From Malachius bipustulatus (taxonomy: Eukaryota; Arthropoda; Insecta; Coleoptera; Melyridae), in NCBI GenBank assembly GCA_910589415.1, contig OU342630.1, positions 50,686,012-50,750,011 on the forward strand: a DNA stretch of 64,000 nt, in the 5' to 3' direction. Made by a program: the position numbers and the translations under genes. Positions 46,260-56,226 of the stretch are shown here, one piece after another. The notes beneath the pieces are model-generated. The model did no database searches and had not been told where the DNA came from. It saw only the letters and a program-made list of their open reading frames with translations. The first letter of the stretch is position 1. Every line of letters starts with the position of its first letter.

Positions 46260-48247
46260 ATTTTTTTATTGTAATTTTTCGTATATTATGTTTAAAGTGT
46301 TCTATATTTTATGACAAGATTGCTGCTTGTAATAAATAAATTATGATAATATTGTATTGAGCGAAATCTTGCAATATCTATAAGTAATAATTTTCATATT
46401 AAAAAAGAACTATTTTTTATGTGTAGACATATTTTAATAAATGATAGTTGACTTAACAATCATTAAATTGCTTTTTTTTATCAAAAAATCTTTTAATGGA
46501 CTGCACAGTCAATAATTGTTTGTCAGCTTGATATATTCAGCCATCTATTAAGAAAATTTCAATGATGGAGACAAAATAAATTATAAAATGTTTCTAGATA
46601 TAATAATCAATAGAGATATTTCCAATATTTTTATTTTGGCGTATCTAATATTGCCTTATTGACCTTGCCACAAAGAAAATTAAAAGATATAGAGGTGCCC
46701 TGTAAGTCGCAAAAAACTCTTCAATACGTTATTTAGTGCCCACCAGTCACCAAGGTATAGGTAGGTCTCTGGATTTAAAATTTAAATATTGAAAAATACC
46801 AAGTTCTAATAAGCGATTTCGGAGATATTTTATGTTCATGGGAACTTTTATTCCCTAAAAAAGTCTTCTATAAATAAAACTGATGAAGTCCTGCTACAAA
46901 AAAAGCTAAACAGCTTGTAAGTAGTTATATGAAATGAGGGTTCTCGATTGTTTCTTGAATTTTATTATCCGATATCTTTATATCAAGTTCAGATATCCTC
47001 TCAGTTGGCTGAGAGAATCACTGAAAGAAGAATCACTCATAATTGAAAAATCTCATTATCTTTTCAGTTAATTTATAGATTTACCTACTTCAGTTACCAT
47101 TATTTTGGTTGCTTGTTTATTCATCCTGAAAGTGCATTTGCAATTGTAATTGCATTTATTTTGCATTTGTGGACGTGAACTTGCTAAATGGCCTTGCTGT
47201 TTACACAAAAGGCATATCGTCATAGCTGAGGAATATTCTAAACTTAGTGCCATCAAAATCAAGTCAATTGCTGGGAGATAAGGTAATTTTGTCTCTTTAG
47301 GTTACTTTTAAAAATGACATATTTATGTAGATTTTTTCTTCCAAATTACAGTGAGGTATCGAAGGGCAAACATTTTTGATCAAATTAACCTTTCTGCAGG
47401 GTTCACTAATTTTCTATTTCATAATTTTCTATCGATTTAAAGTGAAGTTCCGCCTGGATCAGTTTCATCCATTATTATGTCCGGGTTTTAGTCCAGTCTG
47501 AGTTTTTCGCTTCGATTTTCCACTGGAAAATAATTGTCGAGGCTCTCTCAGTGAAGAATTGCTCGAGAATTGAAAATCGGCGTTATTCAATAGTAAATTC
47601 CTATAAATTTGATAAAACTTGGAACACAAACCAGCCCCAGCTAGATTTTAGAAATGAAAATGGTACAACCATAGTTCAGGAATGATTATTAAAAAATTAC
47701 TCATCATTATTGGGGCCTAATAGCGATTCAAAACACCTTCTAGAGGACTACTTAAAATGAATACATTTGACAAAATTTTGAGCTAAATGAATTAATATAT
47801 AAAATATTAGAAAAAATACTTAAAATATGAAAAATACTGTTAAAGCAAATTGGTTCAAATAGTATGCCAGCAATAATCATTAACATTTATTACCTAATTG
47901 GCAAGCATTATTTAATTGGAAGCAATCAATTAAAGTAATTAAACACAATCGATTGCTCGACTTTATACAATAATTTACTTATTTATTATGAAATAAAGTT
48001 CAGTGGAGCTAAAAATTATCACATATTATAAAAGGTTCTCGGTGCAATGCACAATTTTTTTGATTGAGTAATCAATAAATAGTTACAAATAACAATTGTA
48101 AACATTATGTATAATAATAATAATAATAATAATAATAATCGACTGTACAATAATACAACTCATAATGGAACATGATATAATTAATAAGTTTCTCTCAATA
48201 AAAATTTCAACATACCCACAGTGTTTGTTATTGTTATACTATAGATA
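46260..48247. other. Intergenic, ARL13B to UBE2J1
   Basis: 3' flanks of two convergent genes. A minus-strand frame at 47262-47068 has CLLCKQQGHLAS, a zinc knuckle whose last Cys is replaced by Arg, perhaps a Gag crumb. A (TAA)n microsatellite occupies about 48109-48139. Nothing else was recognised. Confidence 0.4.
48109..48139. repeat. (TAA)n microsatellite
   Basis: About ten uninterrupted trinucleotide units near the 3' end of the UBE2J1 gene. Confidence 0.9.
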
Positions 48248-49388
48248 CTATAGAAAAAATAAGCGTCTTATCACCAGAAGCACTATGATTAATATCAAGA
48301 TCCAAATGAGTGCTGTCCAAAACTTGTCCCTGAAACAATTACAACAAAAATGGATTTAGAAAACCAAAAAACTCTGAAATACCTACCTGTTTGAAATTCG
48401 CCTTGAAACTTCTAAAATTTCATCAGGCTGACTTTGATTATGAATCAAACTCTCCCTGTAAGACAGCACTCTCTGTCTGAGAGACGACTCACTTTCTCTC
48501 GATGTAGGAATTTCTTTTTCAACCGTTTCAGGAGTAGAAGGAGGTGTTTTTTTGTCAGTCTCTTCTTCTAGCTGCAAAGAAAAAAATATTAAATTCAAGT
48601 AAGAACTATACTTTATGATGAGTTTAGAGATTTCAGAGTTTACAGTTCGAGGTGGTACTTTTACAATAATTGTTTCAAGGAAAATAAAAATATCAAAGCT
48701 ACCTTTAAGGCGATTTGTTCAATCATAGTCGATTCCTCTTGCGTAATCTCCGGACTGGGCTTCTCCTTAGTGGCTAGTTTCTCGGTTATTTTCCCACATA
48801 CACTGCATTCCCAGCTTCGGGACTTCTTGGCCAGCTGTTGTCTCTCCTCCTTAGTGTAATCCAAACTGGCTATGGTACCAGATGCGGGAGTCGGCATAAA
48901 GGCGATTAATGCAAGCAAAGCGGTGCGGATCGACCATGACGGTTGCCAGCTCTCGGGATGATGACCGGATATCGACAAGCATATCTTCTTGTTTACTTCG
49001 AACCTCCCATTCGGCTGGAGTAAGTAAATAATGAAAACAATTGTTTGGAATGATTTGTTGAAATTGTTTATACTTACAGTAAGTAAAATAATATTTGGAG
49101 GCTGCATCGGATACTGTGATGGGAGAAGAATCCGCCCATGATAAAAGCCACCTTCAAATTCGGTGTTAGGGGGCCCACCGACTGTGAAGTGCCATTCGAA
49201 TAAATTATCATCTAGTGGACAAGCGGAATATTCAGCAGTGGGTTCTGCTAGTTCTAAGGCTTCTTTCATTAAACGTTTCACACCTAAACATTGATAAACA
49301 TTACTCAATTATGTAAATGTTCGACTTAATTAACATTTTTTCCCGACTCACCTGGGCTTTTTAAATTGTATTTATTTTCCAAGGACAT
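48248..49388 (-). CDS. Ube2j1: Ubiquitin-conjugating enzyme E2 J1
   Basis: Tail-anchored ER E2 acting with HRD1 in ER-associated degradation. Five exons on the minus strand: 49388-49352, 49283-49078, 49014-48703, 48571-48387 and 48329-48248. All junctions are GT-AG and in phase, giving 273 residues. The UBC fold contains NLFEWHFTVGGPPNTEFEGG, YPMQPPNIILLT and NGRFEVNKKICLSISGHHPE with the catalytic Cys at residue 93. The non-canonical TxNGRF in place of HPN is typical of the UBE2J group. A Ser/Thr/Pro-rich linker (exon 4) leads to a single C-terminal membrane segment in exon 5 (FWTALIWILILIIVLLVIRR). The closest match is UBE2J1 rather than UBE2J2. Confidence 0.93.
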
Positions 49389-49893
49389 GTTGTAAAAATT
49401 ATTGCACTCTCCTTTATTACAGTTGAAAAAGTTCCCGCTAATGGAATTACACTTGAAGATTTATTGAGATGAAACTTAAAATGATTAATTAATGTTAAAC
49501 TATCAATTTTGTGCAATGACGTGTTTCAAAAGCGAGATAACAGGAACAGTAACTTTGTCATACAAAGGAGATTTCAGCACCAGAACAATAATAAGCACAC
49601 CCCGGTATTGAAACAATTATTATAAAGTTATAATTCTGTGTATGATAAGAATAATAAGGGCTGTCCCTGCCCCATTTCACTGTATTTATTATTTATTTTT
49701 TAATTACCTATTAATTTTTTGTTCTATTTTAATGACGTTTCAATTTTTTTAGCAAAATGTGATTTGTATCAAATTGACAGTTATGACAATTGACAACGAC
49801 AAATTACGCTTTTGCTGCCATTACGAGATAAAAACGTCAATGTTAGGTCGAATGGTAGAATCCCTAATAAATAAAGTAATTCAGGTTGAAGTA
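49389..49893. other. UBE2J1 5' flank
   Basis: Promoter and 5' UTR region for UBE2J1 (minus strand). No confident core promoter motif. Confidence 0.35.
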
Positions 49894-50745
49894 GGGAACC
49901 TGCACTACCGACACTAACGCTTACTAGGGTAGCGCATTCACTCGTTGACGTTTACTTAACACGGTTATGTTAGAACAGCTGGATGTCATATATTTGGCAC
50001 ATTTGGTCACAGGCGTAGGTATCAAGTGGAAAAAAGCGAAGTTTGAAAAATGAAATAAAGTAATAACACGAATAGAAATCGAGGTATCCTCTTTCAGTGA
50101 GTATTAATTAACTATTAAAAACATATTACGGGTTTATATAAGGATCTACGAAGCTCTATACTTTAGTATGGGGTGTAATTTTTAACTCGATATCTAGCGT
50201 GGTTTGAGAAAAAGCGTCTTGGTAGACACACGAACGGCAGTGTGATCTTAGTACCCCTATCTATAAGACCTTCTCATACTGATCCTTAAAAATAAGATTC
50301 ATCAAGAATCAAGATGTAATAAAACCTACCTGACAAACTTCCAGGTATACGGAAATTCTGAGCTCCGTTTATTTTCTGCAATCATAACTATCTGCTGATG
50401 GGGCTGGGTGCATTTTTTGTCCAGAAAATTCCAGTAATTACAGGTAAGTATATAGGTTATTGATAGAGGACTATGAGTTTAAAATATAAAGAAAGTTACC
50501 TTTAGGCACGCGCACAAGTAGAAAGCCCTCCTTTTATTGTTAAAGCATCCTCTAACTCAGCCAAAAGTTTATCATTGTTTAAAAATACGCGGACTTAATA
50601 ACAAATTATGTGAATTTTTAAACAGTTGTACGTTCATGGAAAATCTGACGTTTTTGAAGTTAAATTTGACATTCCCAACTTTTTGTGAGAATGAGAATGC
50701 GCTGCTATACCCTAGTAAGCGTCAATGTCGGTAATACAGATTCCC
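49894..50745. mobile_element. 852-bp MITE-like element with TA target duplication
   Basis: Terminal inverted repeats of about 46-50 bp: the left begins GGGAACCTGCACTACCGACA, and the right, reversed, begins GGGAATCTGTATTACCGACA. Both continue with ACGCTTACTAGGGTA and GCGCATTC. TA flanks both ends (49892-49893, 50746-50747). No transposase is readable inside. A non-autonomous Tc1/mariner-like element is the simplest reading. Confidence 0.65.
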
Positions 50746-50747
50746 TA

Positions 50748-52020
50748 AGTAAAGTGTATAGGATAGGGATGGGAGGGTGATTTTCCATCGTCAAGACTCA
50801 ATAATTAACCTGTGGTAATGATAACATAATTTTCCCTCATTATTTAAATATTACCTAACACAAATTTCATTTTTAGCACGATATACACTTATTAAACATG
50901 GAACACGGTAAGTCAAATGTCAATAGATTGTGAGCGCGCAGGTTAACCTCTTCTGACGTCACGCGGGTAGAAAAAAAAAACATGTTTGAATATGGACTTT
51001 ACTCTCAAACTAGCAGTTTTGGATGTTTGATGAGCCAACTTAGAGTTTGTGATAGGGTAGTCGTATAATTTAATAATCTTTATCTTGAAGAAATTTCGAA
51101 GCAGCCTGGTGAGAAGTGAATAGAGCAAATTCGTGGTAAAAATAATTTTAAATATAAAAAAAAAAATTATATTACCATGAACGGTATAATAAATAATAAT
51201 AATATTTGTATCTTGTATAGTTACTATAGTTACCTGTTTATTAACGCATCATTAATACATTTTACATTTAAATTATTTAGAAATCTCGAGTTAAATTTAT
51301 TATATTGAACTTTAATGCCAGAATAAATTGTTTCTATATTATTATACTTAAAGTAGTATTGAAGAACTGCTAACCATGTTTTAAAATAATTTTGTCTTTC
51401 CTACTTTAAATCGTACAGCATGCTGTTTCATTTCCTCTGGAAACTTCGAAAAATCGGAAGGATCGTCTTTAGTAACACGAGAGTAGTTCTTGCCATTCGA
51501 AATTGCACAATCAAAAATTAGGCATGTTTATCTGATGTAATAGCACTTTAAATACAATATAAAACACTTATAGTTACAGCCATCTACCAGAACCAGAAAA
51601 CACATGGGTCTACCATAAAAAAAAAAACACAAGCAACGAAAACAAGAAGTAATAAAATGTTCCCCAGTCAAAATGTTACCCGTACGCCGTACGTCACTGC
51701 GCAGTAGCAATCAAAGACGTACAATTATTACTGGATCTGACATCGAACGAACTACTATCCGTCATCGTATCGTAAGTTATTAGTTCAAAAATTATTGACA
51801 AGACAAGAGTGACATGACAAGTAACTTGTAATAGCTGTAAAGTGTGTGCGTGACTGCGTGCATTAATAGCTTTATTATGTCAACAAATAATGTGCTGCAA
51901 AATTTCAAAATTTTATAAGACAAAATGACTATTAATTATTAATATTTGTTTACCCGAGTGTTTAACATAACTTTTTAAATTGAAATTCAAGTCTACAATT
52001 TACAATTCTTCTAAAAAGGT
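50748..52020. other. B3GNTL1 5' flank
   Basis: AT-rich intergenic DNA to the B3GNTL1 start. No core promoter or gene was recognised. Confidence 0.35.
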
Positions 52021-52372
52021 ATGACCACAACTCTCGTGGTAAGTAAATAAATTATTTTTAAGTTATTGGGTTTACATGTTTGATTAAATATTATGATTTT
52101 TTGGAGAAGAAAGGATTCTTTCGTTAAAAATTAATTCATTTTATTTTAGAGTGTAATCGTACCGATTCACAACGGTGCACCATGGATCGACAAATGCTTC
52201 AGCTCTGTACTAGATCAAAACTTACCAGGAAACGTGTACATAGAAGTGTGTGTTTGTAATGATGCTAGTGCTGACGATACAAGCAAACTGTTAACGAAAT
52301 GGGAGGCTATTTTCAGCAAGAGAAACATTGCATTGAAAGAATTCAACAACGAGTCGACTCTGCCAGGTGGAG
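52021..52372 (+). CDS. B3gntl1: B3GNTL1-like glycosyltransferase, first two exons
   Basis: Exon 1 (52021-52038) encodes MTTTLV; exon 2 (52150-52372) continues SVIVPIHNGAPWIDKCFSSV, then VCNDASADDTSKLL and ends at LPGG with a GTAAAT donor. This is the start of a family 2 (GT-A) glycosyltransferase: VPIHNG is the nucleotide-binding strand and NDASADD holds the conserved Asp. The spacing and the PWxDxCxxSVLxQ and NDASxD words match the human B3GNTL1 N-terminus. Acceptor specificity of the family is poorly known. No later exon (expected to begin near a GYAKN motif) was found in the remaining 11.6 kb, which is filled by transposons, so the gene is partial here and intron 2 is at least 11.6 kb. Confidence 0.75.
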
Positions 52373-53302
52373 GTAAATAAAAGAAGTACTTTATAAGGTT
52401 AAACACATAGCTATTTGTTTCAAGTACCTACCTATATTATAAACCAAAAGTACCACTCTTATTAATTGCTTATATTCATAAAGAAATCATGATGATATTT
52501 AGATTTAACTTGCTAAATTTGACATTTTGATATCTGATATCCACGGTCTCATACGAGCTGAAATGGGCTTCGGTACAGCCGACATACACGCTATTTTTTT
52601 ATCATGATCGCGTTGGAACACTGAAAACTTGAATGTACCTGCCCAAGTTAGGTAAGTAAGTACCTATTAAGAAAATCCTACTAAGAAAAATCATACAAGA
52701 TCAAATCGATATATTTTTATTATTGTTTTAGTGTACTTCGAATTGCTTGACACGTATGCGTGTATTGATCTCGGTACCTTGATACTCCTAGAGACACAAG
52801 CTATCCGATAGTATAAGCCAAATCGCCCTATACCAATGCCGCTCATCTCCATAATGACCCAACAGGCTGTAATAGGCGTCATTCGGCCGGCTGTCTCCTA
52901 TTGAAAAGTAACCTTTCAGAGGTGTCACGCTAAAAAATAAATTTTCGCACTATCCCTTGCAGATTTTAGCCAATCATGTAAGATAATATAGTGGAACCAG
53001 AGATATAACGAAACGATTTTTGGTTTATTATGATGATTTTATTGAGGATTTTAAAGACTTGCTGTCAACCTAAGCAAATAAAAGCAAGCGAAAAGGTAGA
53101 GTAGCAGATTAGTTCCGCTCTTGGGGGTCACTTTTATGACTACTGCCCTATTGTTAAAGTCATAAAATGCGGTTGTTCACTAAGTATTCATTTTCTTTAT
53201 ATCTTTGGTTCCACTATACAAAAGTTAACAAATAAAAAATGTCATTGTGGTTCTTTATAAATACAAGAGATATACAATAGTACGGGGTGTTCCTAAATTA
53301 CC
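52373..53302. other. B3GNTL1 intron 2, left part
   Basis: AT-rich intron with no recognised gene. A short minus-strand frame (52882-52691) has no family motif. Confidence 0.35.
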
Positions 53303-53368
53303 AGGTAGATACGAAATAAGGTAATCCTTTGACTTACTTTATTTATTTCATGCCTAAAAGTTCATATA
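53282..53368. repeat. Short repeat split by mariner, left half
   Basis: ACGGGGTGTTCCTAAATTACC... matches the reverse complement of about 63150-63230 and continues after the mariner element at 54674-54722. Together the two halves form one copy interrupted by mariner. Confidence 0.7.
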
Positions 53369-54673
53369 ACTCATCGTTCAATAAGTCCCGGGATTAACTA
53401 TGAAAACAACATTTTATCGGCAAAATTCTGTATTATTCATCAAAATAATCTCCTTCAAGTGTAATACAATCATTCCAACGCTTCTCTAACTTTTCAATGC
53501 CATGTTTGTAGAACGATTTGTCTTTTGACTCAAAATGAGCCTCAGTAGCAGCGATCACCTCCTCATTCGAGCCAAATCTTTTTCCCTGGAGCATCTTTTT
53601 GAGATCCGCGAAGAGCCAGTAGTCGCTGGGGGCCAGATCCGGCGAGTACGGAGGATGGGGAAGCAGTTGGAAGCCCAATTCATTGAATTTGGTCATCGTT
53701 TTGATTGACTTGTGGCACGGTGCGTTGTCTTGATGAAAGATGACTTTCTTCTTCTTCATGTGTGGGCGTTTTTTTGCTATTTCGGCCTTCAAACGATCCA
53801 ATAACACCGTGTAGTAGTCGCTATTGATGGTTTTTCCTTTTTCGACGTAGTCAATGAAAATTATACCATTCGCATCCCAGAATACGGACGCCATCACTTT
53901 GCCGGCCGACTGTTGTGTTTTTGGACGCTTCGGGCAGCTTTCACCGGCCGTACGCCATTCAGCTGACTGCCGACGTGACTCCGGAGTGAAATAGTGAATC
54001 CATGTTTCGTCCACTGTCACATATCGACGCAAAAAATCCTGTTTATTGCGAGTAAACAGTGCCAAACAGCTCTCCGAATCATTGGTACGTTGTTGCTTTT
54101 GTTCCATTGTGAGCAAACGCGGCACCCATTTGGAAAAAATCTTTTTCATAGCCAATTTTTGGTGCAAAATAGTAAATGCACTACCAGTTGATATATTCAC
54201 CATCTTAGCTATCTCGCGCACTTTCATTTTGCGGTCACCCAACACGATTTTCAATATTTGCTTGGTGTTTTCGGGAGTTACTGCCTCATTTGGCCGACCC
54301 GAACGTTCCGCATCATTTGTATCAGCACGACCGCGTTTGAAGTCAGCATACCACCGACAAATGGTTGTTTTCGACGGAGTAGAGTCCGGATAACGTTTTT
54401 CAAGCCATTGCTGAGCTTGAACAGTATTTTTTCCCATTAGAAAACAATGTTTTATCAACACACGAAACTCGTTTTGGTCCATTTTTTCACGATTTCTCTA
54501 TAGCTTTCTTGGTTATGCTTCGAATTATATCAAATTTTGACACATGTTATGCTTCGAATTACATCAAATTTTGACACATCTCATCTAAAGGTTGGTACTT
54601 CTGAACCTTGGTATATACATGGCATTATTAGCGCCATCTCTACGCTAGTTCCGGGACTTATTGAACGATGAGT
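53369..54673 (-). mobile_element. Complete mariner transposon, 1,305 bp
   Basis: Terminal inverted repeats of at least 23 bp start ACTCATCGTTCAATAAGTCC at the left and are mirrored at the right. TA flanks both ends. An uninterrupted 349-residue transposase lies between. Length, ends, target site and frame all fit a full-length mariner. The interrupted host repeat has an unoccupied paralogue at about 63130-63215, which confirms the boundaries. Confidence 0.94.
53433..54482 (-). CDS. Mariner transposase, intact
   Basis: Uninterrupted 349-residue DD34D transposase, the normal mariner length. The N-terminal paired-like DNA-binding half has two helix-turn-helix regions (LIKHCFLMGKNTVQAQQWL and MKVREIAKMVNISTGSAF). 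A WVPRLL motif follows, close to the WVPHxL family signature. Catalytic acids are Asp in VTVDETWIHYF, Asp in FHQDNAPCH and Asp in YSPDLAPSDYW, with 34 residues between the last two as the family requires. No stop or frameshift is seen, so the copy could in principle encode active enzyme. Confidence 0.94.
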   Translation of the reverse strand: MDQNEFRVLIKHCFLMGKNTVQAQQWLEKRYPDSTPSKTTICRWYADFKRGRADTNDAERSGRPNEAVTPENTKQILKIVLGDRKMKVREIAKMVNISTGSAFTILHQKLAMKKIFSKWVPRLLTMEQKQQRTNDSESCLALFTRNKQDFLRRYVTVDETWIHYFTPESRRQSAEWRTAGESCPKRPKTQQSAGKVMASVFWDANGIIFIDYVEKGKTINSDYYTVLLDRLKAEIAKKRPHMKKKKVIFHQDNAPCHKSIKTMTKFNELGFQLLPHPPYSPDLAPSDYWLFADLKKMLQGKRFGSNEEVIAATEAHFESKDKSFYKHGIEKLEKRWNDCITLEGDYFDE

Positions 54674-54722
54674 TAAACATAATACGTCTGCAACCTCTTC
54701 GTTATCAATCTATAGGGTGTTG
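54674..54722. repeat. Short repeat split by mariner, right half
   Basis: Resumes the repeat interrupted at 53368 (AACATAATACGTCTGCAACC, matching AACATACGTCCGCAACCG on the reverse strand near 63150). It ends with ATAGGGTGTTG. Confidence 0.65.
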
Positions 54723-54889
54723 AAATTTTAAAAAACAATCAGTTTTTTCGATTTATAATTTTTATTGAACCACTTATTTTGATTATATAATATTTGATGA
54801 GTTTTTATTGGGATTTAGGTTCTAATTTAAATTTGCCACTAAAGATTCTTTACAGAACAAATTAGAAAACTTTCGCACAGCATGCGAGG

Positions 54890-54952
54890 AGAAGACTAAA
54901 GACATGGACGGTACCGTTTCGTTCTTATTATGGACTCATCAGCATATCAGCT
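54890..54952 (-). ncRNA. Hammerhead ribozyme, minus-strand copy
   Basis: Reverse complement: core CTGATGA at 54942-54936, stem II GTCC/GAAC with one C-A mismatch, then GAAA at 54920-54917. Stem III is the palindrome CGGTACCG and the predicted cleavage is after the C of GTC (54907). Stem I pairs GATATG (54948-54943) with CATGTC (54906-54901), six pairs including one G-U. The stem II change, relative to the plus copy, may lower activity. Confidence 0.7.
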
Positions 54953-55048
54953 ACTTGCCCCTTGAAATTACAAGTCACTACAAAATGAAAACACCAGTTA
55001 GAATAAATAGAACTTCCAGCTTTCGTATGGCATGTGTGGTTTGGATCT

Positions 55049-55112
55049 GACTGATATGATAAGCTGATGAGTCCATAATAAGGACGAAACGGTACCGTCC
55101 ATGTCTTCAGTC
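55049..55112 (+). ncRNA. Hammerhead ribozyme, plus-strand copy
   Basis: The conserved core is complete: CTGATGA (55064-55070), stem II GTCC/GGAC (55071-55074 with 55082-55085), GAAA (55086-55089), a short stem III in CGGTACCG (55090-55097), and the cleavage triplet GTC (55097-55099). Stem I is formed by GACTGA (55049-55054) with TCAGTC (55107-55112), and by GATAAG (55058-55063) with CATGTC (55100-55105), with one A-A mismatch and one G-U. The open end is at stem I, so this is a type I fold with minimal stem III. Confidence 0.82.
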
Positions 55113-55207
55113 TTCTCCTCACGTGCTGTGCGAAAGTTTTATCTTTAGTGGCAAATTTAAATTAGAACCTAAATCCCAATAAAAACTCATCAAATATTAT
55201 ATAATCA

Positions 55208-55576
55208 GTTTTTTCTTTATAGCTCCCATAGTTTTTGAGATATTTAGCTCAAATTTGAAATATGTAGGTTACGCTAAAGGGCTTACATCATTGGCCAAGA
55301 TTACAAAAGGTTGCGAGAATTTACAGAGAGATTTTTTTCCTGAATTTCTTTCATTTCTCTCCCCGAACTTTTTTGTGATGTTCGTCTGGTAGATTATAAA
55401 ATAAAAAGTGAATTTTCTGTTTCATTTAGATACTTTTTGGTATCCTATAGTTTCTTAATTTCTATCTGCAACCGTTATCAAGAAAAAAAGACAGGCTTTG
55501 ACTTTTGAAAAAAGAAACATGCTCTCGCTTTTTTTGGTTAATTTCTCATTTCTATTAATTTTGTCAGTTTTTATAT
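55208..55576. other. B3GNTL1 intron, between foldback and LTR-split palindrome
   Basis: AT-rich. It begins ATCAGTTTTTTCTTTATAG, similar to ATCAGTTTTTTCGATTTATA at 54736, outside the left arm. No exon or gene was recognised. Confidence 0.4.
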
Positions 55577-55991
55577 ACAGGGTGTCCCAGCTTATTCGAA
55601 GCGGTCTCTGTAGGCCAAACAATTGATTTTTTCCAAATTTTTTTTGCAAATTCAAGTACAGGATCACAATGGCCATAATTTAAAATTATTTTGGAGTATA
55701 GAGAGTGTCCCATATGACAGTGGCATATCAAAGTTATGTTTTTTTAAATGGAATGCTCCTATGTTATTGCATTTTTAGATTGTCTGAGAAGTGAAAATAG
55801 GATTGGCTTTTACAGTTGGTGTTTAAATTCAGAAGTTTTTGAGTTATAAACAAGTGAAAATCGTCATTTTTCAAATTCAAGGCCCTATACAATGAAAACG
55901 GTTCAAGATAGAGGAAAACGGCTTACATGTCCCTATTTTAACTTTTAATGTACTATCCTATGGTATAGAAATAGAAACATTTGTACTTCCT
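55577..55991. mobile_element. Family A palindrome, left half (split by LTR element)
   Basis: Starts TATACAGGGTGTCCCAGCTT and follows the right arm of 17188-18072 read in reverse up to ACATTTGTACTTCC, where the LTR element begins. The other half resumes at 62657. Confidence 0.75.
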
Positions 55992-56185
55992 TGTAATATT
56001 TTTAGGACGTTTTTTAGTAATGGTTCCTATATTAATAATGAGGGATATTTATTGCAGGATCAGAAAAACAGACTGTCTTCAATTTGTCTTTATTCATTAC
56101 TGCCAGTAGCGATATTTAATTTATGATAACCAACCAGATTATTATTATCATCAATGAGGAACAAATTAAATCCAAATATATCACA
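55992..56185 (-). repeat. 3' LTR
   Basis: 194 bp with TG...CA ends, apparently identical to 62308-62501 and preceded on the minus strand by a polypurine tract. Confidence 0.9.
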
Positions 56186-56226
56186 ATTCCTCCCTTCATA
56201 AATTTACAATATTAGCATAAGTACTA

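Larger units (their letters stand above)
54771..55207. mobile_element. 437-bp foldback element carrying two hammerhead ribozymes
   Basis: The left arm (54771-54946) and right arm (55062-55207) are inverted copies: both outer ends read TATAATATTTGATGAGTTTT and its complement, then TTGGGATTTAGGTTCTAATT. The left arm has about 19 extra bases (near 54852-54870). A spacer of about 115 bp separates the arms. Each arm contains one hammerhead core, in opposite orientation. No reverse transcriptase or other protein is near. Hammerheads of this minimal type are known from Penelope-like retroelements and from small non-autonomous retrozymes. Confidence 0.75.

Noticed and set aside
46881..46915. CTGATGAAGTCC hammerhead-like start
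   Set aside because: No GAAA block with a matching stem II follows.
53994..54440. Plus-strand frames in the mariner element
   Set aside because: Shadows of the intact minus-strand transposase.
55262..55330. Possible B3GNTL1 exon 3 starting GYAKGLTSLAKITKG after ATATGTAG
   Set aside because: Only GYAK matches the expected family sequence, the acceptor lacks a pyrimidine tract, and the reading becomes unlike the family within a few residues.
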